64,000 bases of DNA from Cypionkella sp. (GTDB taxonomy: Bacteria; Pseudomonadota; Alphaproteobacteria; Rhodobacterales; Rhodobacteraceae), in the NCBI GenBank assembly GCA_023255415.1, contig JALRIN010000010.1:1-64000 (forward strand), given 5' to 3'. Positions within the stretch are counted from its first letter, which is position 1. Each line of letters opens with the position of its first letter. Positions 17,177-24,620 of the stretch are shown in pieces. Made by a program: the position numbers and the translations under genes. The notes beneath the pieces were generated by a model. It ran no database searches and was not told the DNA's origin. It worked only from the letters and a program-made list of their open reading frames with translations.

Positions 17177-18931
17177 ATGACCGAAACCTCTGAACAAACC
17201 TATCAGGTTCTGGCGCGCAAATATCGCCCCGCGACTTTTGCCGATCTGGTCGGGCAAGAGGCCATGGTGCGCACCTTGAAAAACGCCTTCGCGGCCGAGC
17301 GGATTGCCCATGCTTTCATGATGACAGGCATTCGCGGCACCGGCAAAACTACCACTGCGCGCATCATCGCCAAGGGCTTGAACTGCGTGGGCCCCGATGG
17401 CACCGGCGGGCCCACCACCGAGCCTTGTGGCCGCTGTGAGCCCTGCATTGCCATTGCCGAAGGCCGCCATGTTGATGTGATGGAGATGGATGCGGCCTCG
17501 CGCACAGGCGTGGGGGATATGCGGGAAGTCATTGATTCTGTGCATTATCGCGCCGCCTCGGCCCGCTATAAGATTTATATCATCGACGAAGTGCATATGC
17601 TGTCGAATGCCGCCTTCAACGCGCTACTGAAGACGCTGGAAGAGCCGCCTGCGCATGTGAAGTTTATCTTTGCCACCACCGAAATTCGCAAAGTGCCGGT
17701 CACGGTGCTGTCACGCTGCCAGCGCTTTGATTTGAAACGCATCGAGCCAGAGGTGCAGATTGCGCTTTTGCGCAAGATCGCCACGGCTGAGGGCGCACAG
17801 ATTTCGGATGGGGCTTTGGCGCTGATCACGCGTGCGGCCGAAGGTTCGGCACGTGATGCCACCAGCCTTTTGGATCAGGCGATCTCGAACGGGGCCGGAG
17901 AGACCACCGCCGATCAGGTGCGCGCGATGCTGGGTCTTGCTGACCGTGGCCGGGTGCTGGATCTGTTTGATCTGATCATGAAGGGCGATGCGGCCGGGGC
18001 CTTGGCAGAGCTTTCGGGGCAATATGCCGATGGCGCGGACCCAATGGCCGTGCTGCGCGATCTGGCCGACATCACGCATTGGATATCGGTGATCAAAATC
18101 ACTCCAGCCGCCGCCGAAGACCCGACGACACCGCAGGAAGAGCGCGAACGCGGGCTGGCGATGGCACAGGCCTTGCCGATGCGGGTGCTGTCGCGGATGT
18201 GGCAGATGTTGCTGAAGGCCTTGGAAGAAGTGGCCTTTGCCCCCAATGCGATGATGGCGGCTGAGATGGCGGTGATCCGCCTGACCCACGTCTCGGATCT
18301 GCCCGACCCTGAAACCTTGGTGAAAAAGCTGATGTCAGAGCCGCGCCCAAGCGGCGGCGGTGGTGGCGCACCTGCGGGTGGCGGCGCTGGCGGTGGCGGC
18401 ATGGTGCATAATTCCATGCGCATGGCACCCGCGTCACCCGCCCGCGGGCCGACGATGCAGGCTGGCCAAGCGCTTGCACTGGCGCAAGGCCAGATGCCGG
18501 TCTATGCGACCTTTGATCAGGTCGTGGCGCTGATCCGCGAAAAGCGTGACATGCGGCTGTTGATGGAGGTGGAAACCAGCCTGAAGCTGGCGAAATACGC
18601 CCCCGGTCGGATTGAATTTGAACCCACCGCCAATGCTGCCCCTGATCTTGCAGCACGGCTGTCGCAGCGGCTGCAAACTTGGACGGGCGAACGCTGGGGG
18701 GTGTCGATCGTCTCGACCGGCGGGGCGGCGACGATTGCGCAAGAGCGCGACCGCGCCGAGGAAGACCAGCGCGCCGAGGTGATGGAAAACCCCTTGGTGC
18801 AGGCCGTGATCGCGGCCTTTCCCGGTGCCAAGATCAGCGAAATTCGCACTGCCGAGGCCATGGCCGCCTCTGCCGCCATCGAGGCTCTGCCCGAGATTGA
18901 AGACGAATGGGACCCCTTTGAAGATGACTAA
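17177..18931 (+). CDS. dnaX: DNA polymerase III subunits gamma/tau
   Basis: Clamp-loader subunit that loads the beta clamp and couples polymerases at the fork. It is 584 residues. The N-terminal AAA+ ATPase has Walker A GIRGTGKT (51-58), a zinc module with Cys70, 84, 87 and 90, and DEVH (137-140). A Gly-rich linker (about residues 392-413) separates the ATPase half from the tau-like C-terminal part that ends in acidic residues. I see no convincing A-rich slippage site before the linker, so a shortened gamma form by frameshifting is not supported. It is the first gene of dnaX-ybaB-recR. Confidence 0.96.
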   Translation: MTETSEQTYQVLARKYRPATFADLVGQEAMVRTLKNAFAAERIAHAFMMTGIRGTGKTTTARIIAKGLNCVGPDGTGGPTTEPCGRCEPCIAIAEGRHVDVMEMDAASRTGVGDMREVIDSVHYRAASARYKIYIIDEVHMLSNAAFNALLKTLEEPPAHVKFIFATTEIRKVPVTVLSRCQRFDLKRIEPEVQIALLRKIATAEGAQISDGALALITRAAEGSARDATSLLDQAISNGAGETTADQVRAMLGLADRGRVLDLFDLIMKGDAAGALAELSGQYADGADPMAVLRDLADITHWISVIKITPAAAEDPTTPQEERERGLAMAQALPMRVLSRMWQMLLKALEEVAFAPNAMMAAEMAVIRLTHVSDLPDPETLVKKLMSEPRPSGGGGGAPAGGGAGGGGMVHNSMRMAPASPARGPTMQAGQALALAQGQMPVYATFDQVVALIREKRDMRLLMEVETSLKLAKYAPGRIEFEPTANAAPDLAARLSQRLQTWTGERWGVSIVSTGGAATIAQERDRAEEDQRAEVMENPLVQAVIAAFPGAKISEIRTAEAMAASAAIEALPEIEDEWDPFEDD

Positions 18932-18940
18932 GAGGTTGAA

Positions 18941-19285
18941 ATGCTAAAAGGTTTAGGCGGTCTTGGCGATATGGCCAAGATGATGAAAGCAGCGCAAGAC
19001 ATGCAGGCCAAAATGGCCGAGATGCAAGACGAGCTGGCTCGCACCGTGGTGATCGGCGAAGCGGGGGCGGGGCTTGTGAAGGCCCGCTGCACGGCCAAAG
19101 GCGAGGTGACGGGGCTGGATATTGACGCTTCGATCCTTGTGGCCTCGGAAAAAGAGGTGGTCGAAGATCTGATCTTGGCCGCACTGCGCGACGCGCAGAC
19201 CAAAGCCGCCGCGCGGGGCCAGGCCGAGATGCAAAAGATGACCCAAGCGCTTGGCCTGCCGGCCGATATGAAACTGCCGTTCTGA
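18941..19285 (+). CDS. ybaB: YbaB/EbfC-family nucleoid-associated protein
   Basis: A 114-residue DNA-binding protein of the YbaB/EbfC family, a small dimer thought to shape the nucleoid. The N-terminal helix is typical (MLKGLGGLGDMAKMMKAAQDM followed by QAKMAEMQDELA), then a central beta region (GAGLVKARCTAKGEVTGLDI) and a C-terminal amphipathic helix. It lies 9 bp after dnaX and 11 bp before recR, the usual bacterial order, so the three genes very likely share one message. Confidence 0.95.
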   Translation: MLKGLGGLGDMAKMMKAAQDMQAKMAEMQDELARTVVIGEAGAGLVKARCTAKGEVTGLDIDASILVASEKEVVEDLILAALRDAQTKAAARGQAEMQKMTQALGLPADMKLPF

Positions 19286-19296
19286 AGGCTGGCAGA

Positions 19297-19893
19297 ATGC
19301 AAGACAGCCGCGACATCGAAACGTTGATCGAGCTGATGGCGCGGCTGCCCGGTCTTGGCCCGCGCTCGGCGCGCCGGGCTGTGCTGACTTTGCTGAAAAA
19401 GCGCGAGGCGCTGATGGCGCCCTTGGCGCAAGCCATGGCCGGCGTGGCGCTTTCGGCCAAGGATTGCGGCATTTGCGGCAATATCAGCAGCCAGGCCACC
19501 TGCCCGATTTGCGCCGACCCTGACCGCGCCACCGGCGAGATTTGCGTGGTGGAAGATGTAGCTGACCTTTGGGCGATGGAGCGGGGCCAAGCCTTTCGCG
19601 GCCGCTATCATGTTCTGGGCGGCACGCTTTCGGCGCTGGATGCAATGGGGCCGGACGAGCTGGGCATCCCGCGCCTTGCCGCCCGGGTGGCAAGCGAAGG
19701 CATCACCGAAGTTATCCTTGCGCTGGGGGCCACCGTTGATGGCCAGACCACTGCGCATTACATCGCCGACAGTCTGGGCGGGGCAGAGGTGCAGATCACC
19801 TCGCTGGCCCAAGGCGTGCCGATTGGCGGCGAGCTGAACTATCTGGACGATGGCACCATCGGAGCCGCCCTGCGCGCGCGGCGCCGATTTTAG
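19297..19893 (+). CDS. recR: Recombination mediator protein RecR
   Basis: A 198-residue RecR, which acts with RecF/RecO to load RecA at gaps. Visible features are an N-terminal helix-hairpin-helix (LPGLGPRSARRAVLTLLKK), the four-Cys zinc finger Cys57, 60, 69 and 72 (CGIC...CPIC), and a Toprim domain beginning around ICVVEDVADLWAME. The C-terminal Walker B-like GGELNYLDDGTI is conserved. Normal length; third gene of dnaX-ybaB-recR. Confidence 0.96.
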   Translation: MQDSRDIETLIELMARLPGLGPRSARRAVLTLLKKREALMAPLAQAMAGVALSAKDCGICGNISSQATCPICADPDRATGEICVVEDVADLWAMERGQAFRGRYHVLGGTLSALDAMGPDELGIPRLAARVASEGITEVILALGATVDGQTTAHYIADSLGGAEVQITSLAQGVPIGGELNYLDDGTIGAALRARRRF

Positions 19894-19988
19894 GCGAAGC
19901 TTTGGGTCGCAGGCTGTGCTGGATCGCAGCAAAGACCGTTAAAGTTTGAAACCATCCAAAGACAAAACGTCAGATAAGGGCAAAGCAG

Positions 19989-20942
19989 ATGACGAAATCC
20001 ATCCCAATCGTCACAGGGTCTGACGATAACTATGCGATTGGCGTGGCTGGGCTGATCGCATCGCTTGGGCGCACCAACAGTGGCGTTGATTTGACGGTTC
20101 TAAGCCTGGGGATATCAGAGCAAAATCAGCAGCGCTTGATCGCGCTGGGTCATGCCTATGACGTAAGCGTTTCTGTGATCGAAATCGACAGGGCTTTGGT
20201 CGAAAAGCTTTGCGTGAAACGCAAACATATCACGGCTGCAACCTTCCTTCGGCTGTTGATTCCGGATCTCTTTCCCGAGGCAGAAAATCTGCTGTATCTG
20301 GACTGCGACATGATGGTCCTGGGGTCTTTGCAGCCTTTATATGATCTGGATCTTGGCGAAAACTTGATCGGGGCGGTGATCGAGCCGCCGGTGTTTGATT
20401 TGCCCCACGGGCAAACCCCGCATTGCGACATCAATGCCGGACTGCTTTTGATGAACATCCCAGCTTGGCGCGCGCAAAGCGTGGCTGAAACCTGTTTAGA
20501 ACTTCTGTCCGATCCATCCTCAAGTTTCACTTTCGAAGATCAATCCGCAATAAATCAAGTCTGCGCGGGCAAGATCAGCTTTTTACCGCTATGTTGGAAC
20601 ACTCACGCCACACATGCGCTGCGCCAAGACTACCTTTATAAAAGCCCAGAACAGATCCGCGTTTTGCACTTTGTCGGCGACATAAAGCCCTGGAATTCTA
20701 AAACCAGTTTTTCGACGCTGTGGTGGAGTGCATTTGAGGGCGTAGATCTGCCGCGACCTCCCGTTGGACGCATTGCATTTTCGCGCAAACTCAGTCGCCT
20801 GAATCTTAAACGTCGCGAGGCGCTTGCGAAACTCAGGCGGCAGCCAAAGGCCTTGGTGCAAATTCAGTTTGAGGCAGCCCTTAAATCAACAATCATCCCA
20901 CTGCTTGCCGACCGGATGAAGCCAGAAAGAAAACGCGCCTGA
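19989..20942 (+). CDS. Glycosyltransferase family 8 protein
   Basis: A 317-residue GT-A fold glycosyltransferase, GT8-like, predicted to move a hexose from a nucleotide sugar to cell-surface glycan (LPS or capsule type). The N-terminus IPIVTGSDDNYAIGVAGLIA and the DXD motif DCD (residues 105-107, in LLYLDCDMMVLG) are diagnostic. The HXXGXXKPW-like end motif appears as HFVGDIKPWNS near residue 238. The C-terminal tail is basic. It stands alone 95 bp after recR. Base composition appears slightly lower in GC than its neighbours, so horizontal acquisition is possible, as is common for surface glycan genes. Confidence 0.88.
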   Translation: MTKSIPIVTGSDDNYAIGVAGLIASLGRTNSGVDLTVLSLGISEQNQQRLIALGHAYDVSVSVIEIDRALVEKLCVKRKHITAATFLRLLIPDLFPEAENLLYLDCDMMVLGSLQPLYDLDLGENLIGAVIEPPVFDLPHGQTPHCDINAGLLLMNIPAWRAQSVAETCLELLSDPSSSFTFEDQSAINQVCAGKISFLPLCWNTHATHALRQDYLYKSPEQIRVLHFVGDIKPWNSKTSFSTLWWSAFEGVDLPRPPVGRIAFSRKLSRLNLKRREALAKLRRQPKALVQIQFEAALKSTIIPLLADRMKPERKRA

Positions 20943-21177
20943 CGACTGGCCGAGGCAGATTAGCGCCCTTGGGCATCCTGTAAGGTATGGCGCATCAAAA
21001 CACTTTGTGCGGCATCACAAAAAGATCTTGAACTGCGATTTTCAGCGCCTATTTTTGGGAGGCGTTGTTATCTCTACTCGATCCCTGTCTCCGTTTGCGG
21101 CCACAGCTTTCGACCACAAGCTGACTGCGCCGAACCGCCGCAATCTCGCGGGCGGACTTGCTAGAGGAGACTTCACG
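20943..21177 (+). promoter_or_regulatory. Upstream region and long leader of the cold-shock gene
   Basis: This 235-bp stretch holds no gene. It probably carries the promoter and a long 5' untranslated leader of the cold-shock gene, a usual feature of csp genes, whose leaders can act as RNA thermosensors. A GCGCCTATTTTTGGGAGGCG stem near 21045-21064 and AGAGGAGA just before the start are visible. The thermosensor role is inference. Confidence 0.4.
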
Positions 21178-21384
21178 ATGGCTAAGGGCACCGTGAAATG
21201 GTTCAATGAAACCAAAGGTTACGGATTTATCGCACCAGAAGGCGGGTCGAAAGACGTCTTCGTTCACATCACAGCATTGGAGCGTGCGGGACTTCGGTCT
21301 TTGAAAGATGGTCAAGCGGTGACGTTTGACATCGAAGCAGGCCGGGATGGCCGCGAATCGGCGATCAATCTGACTGTGGCGTGA
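21178..21384 (+). CDS. Cold-shock protein (CspA family)
   Basis: A 68-residue single cold-shock domain protein, an RNA chaperone binding single-stranded nucleic acid. RNP1 KGYGFI (residues 13-18) and RNP2 DVFVHI (26-31) are present. The start at 21178 is fixed by MAKGTVKWFN and by AGAGGAGA 6-13 nt upstream; longer upstream starts add a sequence unlike any Csp. A strong terminator follows. Several csp paralogues are usual in such genomes, so a numbered symbol is not given. Confidence 0.96.
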   Translation: MAKGTVKWFNETKGYGFIAPEGGSKDVFVHITALERAGLRSLKDGQAVTFDIEAGRDGRESAINLTVA

Positions 21385-21402
21385 TCCAGCCACAGCTCTG
21401 AT

Positions 21403-21434
21403 AAAAAGGGCGGTCGAAAGCCTGCCCTTTTTTC
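21403..21434. terminator. Rho-independent terminator after the cold-shock gene
   Basis: AAAAAGGGCGG, a short loop, then CCTGCCCTTTTTT form a GC stem followed by a T run. It lies between the plus-strand csp gene and the convergent minus-strand gene at 21436-21870. A-rich on one side and T-rich on the other, it can serve both. Confidence 0.8.
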
Positions 21435-21435
21435 T

Positions 21436-21870
21436 TTAGGCAAAGCTCAGCGGATAGCGATGGCGCAGCGCATGTTCAAAGCCCATCCGGATCGACAGCG
21501 TAGTTACAGGCGCGCGCAGCACCACCGGCTTGCCGCTGTCTTCGGGAAATTCTTGGGTTCGACACTCGCTTGAGACAAGGATCACCGGCACCCGATAGAT
21601 CGCCTCGCCCATCAGCATATGCGCCCGACGCCCCGCCTCAAGCCCGCCGATATGGTCGCAGTCAACCACCAAAAGCCCGTATCCGACTGGATCATCGATC
21701 ACGGCTTCAAGTCCGGTAAAAAGATCAGAATTGTCATCGATAGAGCCGCCCAATTGCATCAAGCGGTTCAACATCCCTTGGCCCATCGCCTCCCCCCTAA
21801 CCAGCATCACCCGAATGCTCAAGCCAACTGGCGCGACATAAAGTTGTTCAACTGAACGAAGGACCTGCAT
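21436..21870 (-). CDS. Receiver-like (degenerate CheY-fold) small protein
   Basis: A 144-residue protein I do not recognise by name. Its pattern resembles a stand-alone receiver domain: hydrophobic strand then YGLLVVDCDHIGG (possible phosphoacceptor region), PVILVSSE at the position of the conserved Ser/Thr strand, and KPVVLRAPVTTLSIRMGFEHAL, where receivers normally have K-P. The N-terminal acidic pair is not clear and the Lys appears displaced, so it may be a non-phosphorylated pseudo-receiver. AGGAGA precedes the start codon. No kinase gene lies nearby. Confidence 0.6.
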   Translation of the reverse strand: MQVLRSVEQLYVAPVGLSIRVMLVRGEAMGQGMLNRLMQLGGSIDDNSDLFTGLEAVIDDPVGYGLLVVDCDHIGGLEAGRRAHMLMGEAIYRVPVILVSSECRTQEFPEDSGKPVVLRAPVTTLSIRMGFEHALRHRYPLSFA

Positions 21871-21906
21871 TATTGTCTCCTGTGGCAGTACATTTGGGCC
21901 CCGCTT

Positions 21907-21933
21907 TTAATCTTAACTGCAGTGTAAGGTTAA
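21907..21933. promoter_or_regulatory. Imperfect AT-rich inverted repeat
   Basis: TTAATCTTAA and GTAAGGTTAA form an imperfect inverted repeat (8 of 10 pairs) around a 7-nt centre. It lies upstream of the receiver-like gene (minus strand) in the 173-bp region shared with the divergent esterase gene. Possible operator; no regulator is assigned. Confidence 0.3.
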
Positions 21934-22003
21934 AGTGCCGGGCATTTCCGATATGTTTCGTAAGCTTTTAACCGTGATTAGACATTGAACCCTCGCCACC
22001 GCC

Positions 22004-22018
22004 ACGCCATGATGGCGT
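22004..22018. promoter_or_regulatory. Palindromic operator candidate before the esterase gene
   Basis: ACGCCAT-G-ATGGCGT is a perfect 7-bp palindrome 26 bp before the start of the alpha/beta hydrolase gene, in a position where a repressor could block transcription or a hairpin could affect the leader. No regulator gene is adjacent. The symmetry is seen; the role is inferred. Confidence 0.4.
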
Positions 22019-22043
22019 AGAAAAAGCAGGAGTCTGACCCAGA

Positions 22044-22958
22044 ATGACCCGCGCAGATTACCAAAGCCTTATCGATTCACAGATTTATGCTTTTATTCGT
22101 GCCACCGAAGCCTGCTATCCGCCCGAGACCGCGAGCCTGGACATCGCCGGTCAGCGCCGCATTTACGACACAATGTGCGCGCAGTTCCGTAAACCCTATC
22201 CCGCAGGCATTAGCGCGCAGGACGAAACAATCGCAGGGGTGCCCTGTCGGCGCTACAGCGGCAGCTTGCCGCGCATCATTTATTTTCACGGCGGCGGCTT
22301 TGTGGTGGGCGGCTTGCACAGCCATGACGATGTTTGCGCCGAAATCGCTGCTGCCACGGGGCTAGAGGTGGTCTCGGTCGATTATCGGCTGTCGCCCGAA
22401 CATGGCCATCCTGCCGCCTTTGAAGATGCCTGTGCGGTGGCCCTGGCGCTGCAGGGGCCTTTGCTGCTGGTGGGCGACAGTGCGGGGGCCAATCTGGCGG
22501 CGGCGGCATCGCATGCGCTGCGCGGCAAGGCGGAAATTCTGGGGCAGGTGCTGATCTATCCCGGATTGGGCGGCGACCGCAGCCGTGGCAGCTATCAAAC
22601 CCATGCTTTCGCGCCGATGCTGACGCTGGCGGATGTAGAGTTTTATGCCAGCATTCGCGGGCCTGAAACCCGTGGCGACGCCAGCCTTGCGCCGCTGCAA
22701 GACAGCGATTTTTCGGGTCTGCCACCGACCTATGCAGTGGCGGCTGAATGCGACCCACTATCGGATGATGCTTTGGCCTATAGCGCTGCGATCATGGCCG
22801 CAGGTGGTCAGGCCCATGCGGAAACCGCAACGGGTCTTGTGCACGGCTATCTGCGCGCGCGGCATATGTCTGACCGCGCGGCGGCATCTTTTGCACGGAT
22901 TTGCGCAACACTCTCGGCCTTTGCGCGCAGCGAATGGCCCTTTAAGGAAACCCAATGA
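22044..22958 (+). CDS. Alpha/beta hydrolase, HSL-type esterase
   Basis: A 304-residue carboxylesterase of the hormone-sensitive lipase family (alpha/beta hydrolase_3). The oxyanion HGGG motif is at residues 82-85 (YFHGGGFVVGG) and the nucleophile Ser146 in GDSAG. The acid is probably the Asp in AAECDPLSDDA and the base the His in GLVHGYLRAR. No signal peptide, so it is cytosolic. The stop codon overlaps the start of a class II aldolase gene by 4 bp, so the pair probably handles one substrate. The natural ester is unknown. Confidence 0.9.
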   Translation: MTRADYQSLIDSQIYAFIRATEACYPPETASLDIAGQRRIYDTMCAQFRKPYPAGISAQDETIAGVPCRRYSGSLPRIIYFHGGGFVVGGLHSHDDVCAEIAAATGLEVVSVDYRLSPEHGHPAAFEDACAVALALQGPLLLVGDSAGANLAAAASHALRGKAEILGQVLIYPGLGGDRSRGSYQTHAFAPMLTLADVEFYASIRGPETRGDASLAPLQDSDFSGLPPTYAVAAECDPLSDDALAYSAAIMAAGGQAHAETATGLVHGYLRARHMSDRAAASFARICATLSAFARSEWPFKETQ

Positions 22959-23701
22959 CCCTACATGCCAATATCACCAACTGGGCTGAACGCGTCGACC
23001 TTGCCGCAGCTTTTCGCTGGACGGTCAAACTGAACCTGCACGAGGCGGTGGCCAACCACTTTAGCCTTGCCACAAATCCCGAAGGCACGCGGTTTCTGAT
23101 CAACCCCAATGGCCGCCATTTTGCGCGTATCACGGCCTCAAGCCTGATCGAGATTGACGCAAATGACCCCAGCACGATGGACCGCCCCGATGCGCCCGAC
23201 CCCACCGCTTGGGGCCTGCACGGCAGCATTCACCGCGCGCTGCCCCATGCACGCTGCCTGATGCATGTGCATTCGATCCATGCCACGGTGCTGGCAAGCC
23301 TTGCTGATAGCCGTTTGCCGCCGATTGATCAGAACTCTGCGATGTTCTTTGGCCGTCAGGTGGTGGATGCCGATTACGGCGGCATGGCCTTTGCCGAAGA
23401 AGCCGCGCGCTGCGCCGATCTGCTGCGCGACCCGAAAATCACCACGCTGATCATGGGCAACCACGGCGTGCTGATCATCGGGCAAAACGTGGCGGATGCC
23501 TTTAACCGGCTGACCTATTTCGAACGCGCCGCCGAAACCTATATTCGTGCGTTGCAAACCGGCAAGCCGCTGCGGGTGCTGTCGGATGCCGTGGCAGAAA
23601 AGACCGCGCAGGAATGGGAGGCCTATCCGGCCTTTGCCGAGTTCCATCTGCGCGAGATCAAGGCGCTGCTGGATGAAGAAGGTGCCAGCTACGCAAACTA
23701 G
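22955..23701 (+). CDS. Class II aldolase/adducin family protein
   Basis: A 248-residue class II aldolase/adducin domain protein. Zinc-binding His residues are visible in LMHVHSIHATV and in the later GNHGVLIIG segment; the N-terminal NLHEAVANHFSLA block is typical. Members are aldolases, epimerases or decarboxylase-like enzymes on sugar phosphates or hydroxy acids; some of the longer, adducin-like ones have lost catalysis. It is translationally coupled to the esterase upstream (ATGA). The substrate is not predictable from sequence alone. Confidence 0.87.
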   Translation: MTLHANITNWAERVDLAAAFRWTVKLNLHEAVANHFSLATNPEGTRFLINPNGRHFARITASSLIEIDANDPSTMDRPDAPDPTAWGLHGSIHRALPHARCLMHVHSIHATVLASLADSRLPPIDQNSAMFFGRQVVDADYGGMAFAEEAARCADLLRDPKITTLIMGNHGVLIIGQNVADAFNRLTYFERAAETYIRALQTGKPLRVLSDAVAEKTAQEWEAYPAFAEFHLREIKALLDEEGASYAN

Positions 23702-23714
23702 CGCCCGCGCAGGG

Positions 23715-24548
23715 CTAGGCTGTGAAAAACGGCTTGGCCTGCATCGAGGCCGGCACCGCCACCCCCATCCGGGTCAGGATCGAGGGCGCGAGCGCAAGCT
23801 GGTCCAGCAGCACATCGCCTACGGGCATCTGCGCATCGCCAAAATAGTAAAAGGCCACATCCTGCTGCAAGGGATCGGCACCGCCATGATGGCCGCGCGC
23901 GTCTTGGCCGTGGTCGGCAGTGACAATCACCTCGTAACCCGCGGCGCGCCAGCGGTGCACAAAGGGCGCCATCTGGGCATCCAGCATATAGCAGGCGTTG
24001 TCCATTTCTTCGCAGTCGTGATAAAAACGGTGCCCCATGCTGTCGAGCGTGCAGCTGTGATACATCGCATAATCAACGCCCTTTACCTCGCACAGGCGGG
24101 TGAGCGTGGCGAAAAGATCGACATCCGAAGGCGTCATCTGATTGATATTGCCATAGCCGGTCATGGTGTGAAACCGGCCATGATGGATCGGGCCTGCTTC
24201 CTCGTCATATTCGATGTCGCGCACCAGATCGAAAGGGCTGCGGTTGAACAGCTCGGACCAAAAGCTGTGGGCGACAGCGCCGGTGCGTTTGCCCGCGGCG
24301 GAAAGTTCGGAAAACACATCGGGCTGGGCCAGCCGGTAGACCGCCTCATTGCCCCAGACCCGGTGCTGTTGCGGCGGCACGCCGGTGTGGATCGAGGCAT
24401 AGCAGGAAGCCGAGGTCGAGGGCAGCGTCGACCGCATCCGCCAGACCCGCGCCTCGCCGCTGGCAACCCAGCCTTCAAGGTTGCCAAACAGCCTGCGCCA
24501 ATTGCGGTAGGGCACGCCGTCGATGAGGATCAGCAGCAGTTTTTTCAT
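23715..24548 (-). CDS. Alkaline phosphatase-superfamily hydrolase (nucleotide pyrophosphatase-like)
   Basis: A 277-residue metal-dependent hydrolase. Metal and nucleophile motifs of the alkaline phosphatase superfamily are visible: ILIDGVPYRNW (Asp at residue 10), the STSASCYASIHTG segment carrying the likely Ser/Thr nucleophile, and VTADHGQDARGHHGG near the C-terminus. The start at 24548 (MKKLLLILID) is chosen over an upstream ATG whose extra residues are merely translated repeat DNA. No signal peptide is clear. It is on the same strand as the peptide ABC transporter genes and may be the last member of that operon, separated from the ATPase gene by a repeat element. The substrate is probably a phosphomonoester, phosphodiester or sulfate ester. 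Confidence 0.8.
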   Translation of the reverse strand: MKKLLLILIDGVPYRNWRRLFGNLEGWVASGEARVWRMRSTLPSTSASCYASIHTGVPPQQHRVWGNEAVYRLAQPDVFSELSAAGKRTGAVAHSFWSELFNRSPFDLVRDIEYDEEAGPIHHGRFHTMTGYGNINQMTPSDVDLFATLTRLCEVKGVDYAMYHSCTLDSMGHRFYHDCEEMDNACYMLDAQMAPFVHRWRAAGYEVIVTADHGQDARGHHGGADPLQQDVAFYYFGDAQMPVGDVLLDQLALAPSILTRMGVAVPASMQAKPFFTA

Positions 24549-24576
24549 AGAGGCCTTTCGGCGCGCGGCAGGGCAA

Positions 24577-24613
24577 GGAGCCTCCGGCGGGGATATTTTC
24601 ACCAAGATGAAAG
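24577..24613. repeat. Palindromic intergenic repeat, copy 2
   Basis: GAGCCTCCGGCGGGGATATT (24578-24597) then TTCACCAAGATGAAAG (24598-24613), another copy of the element seen at 16577. It lies in the 72-bp gap between the ATPase gene and the hydrolase gene, both on the minus strand. Confidence 0.85.
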
Positions 24614-24620
24614 CGCGGGC

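Noticed and set aside
18280..18370. Programmed frameshift for a gamma subunit in dnaX
   Set aside because: There is only a run of five A near 18323 and no typical slippery heptamer or stimulatory stem.
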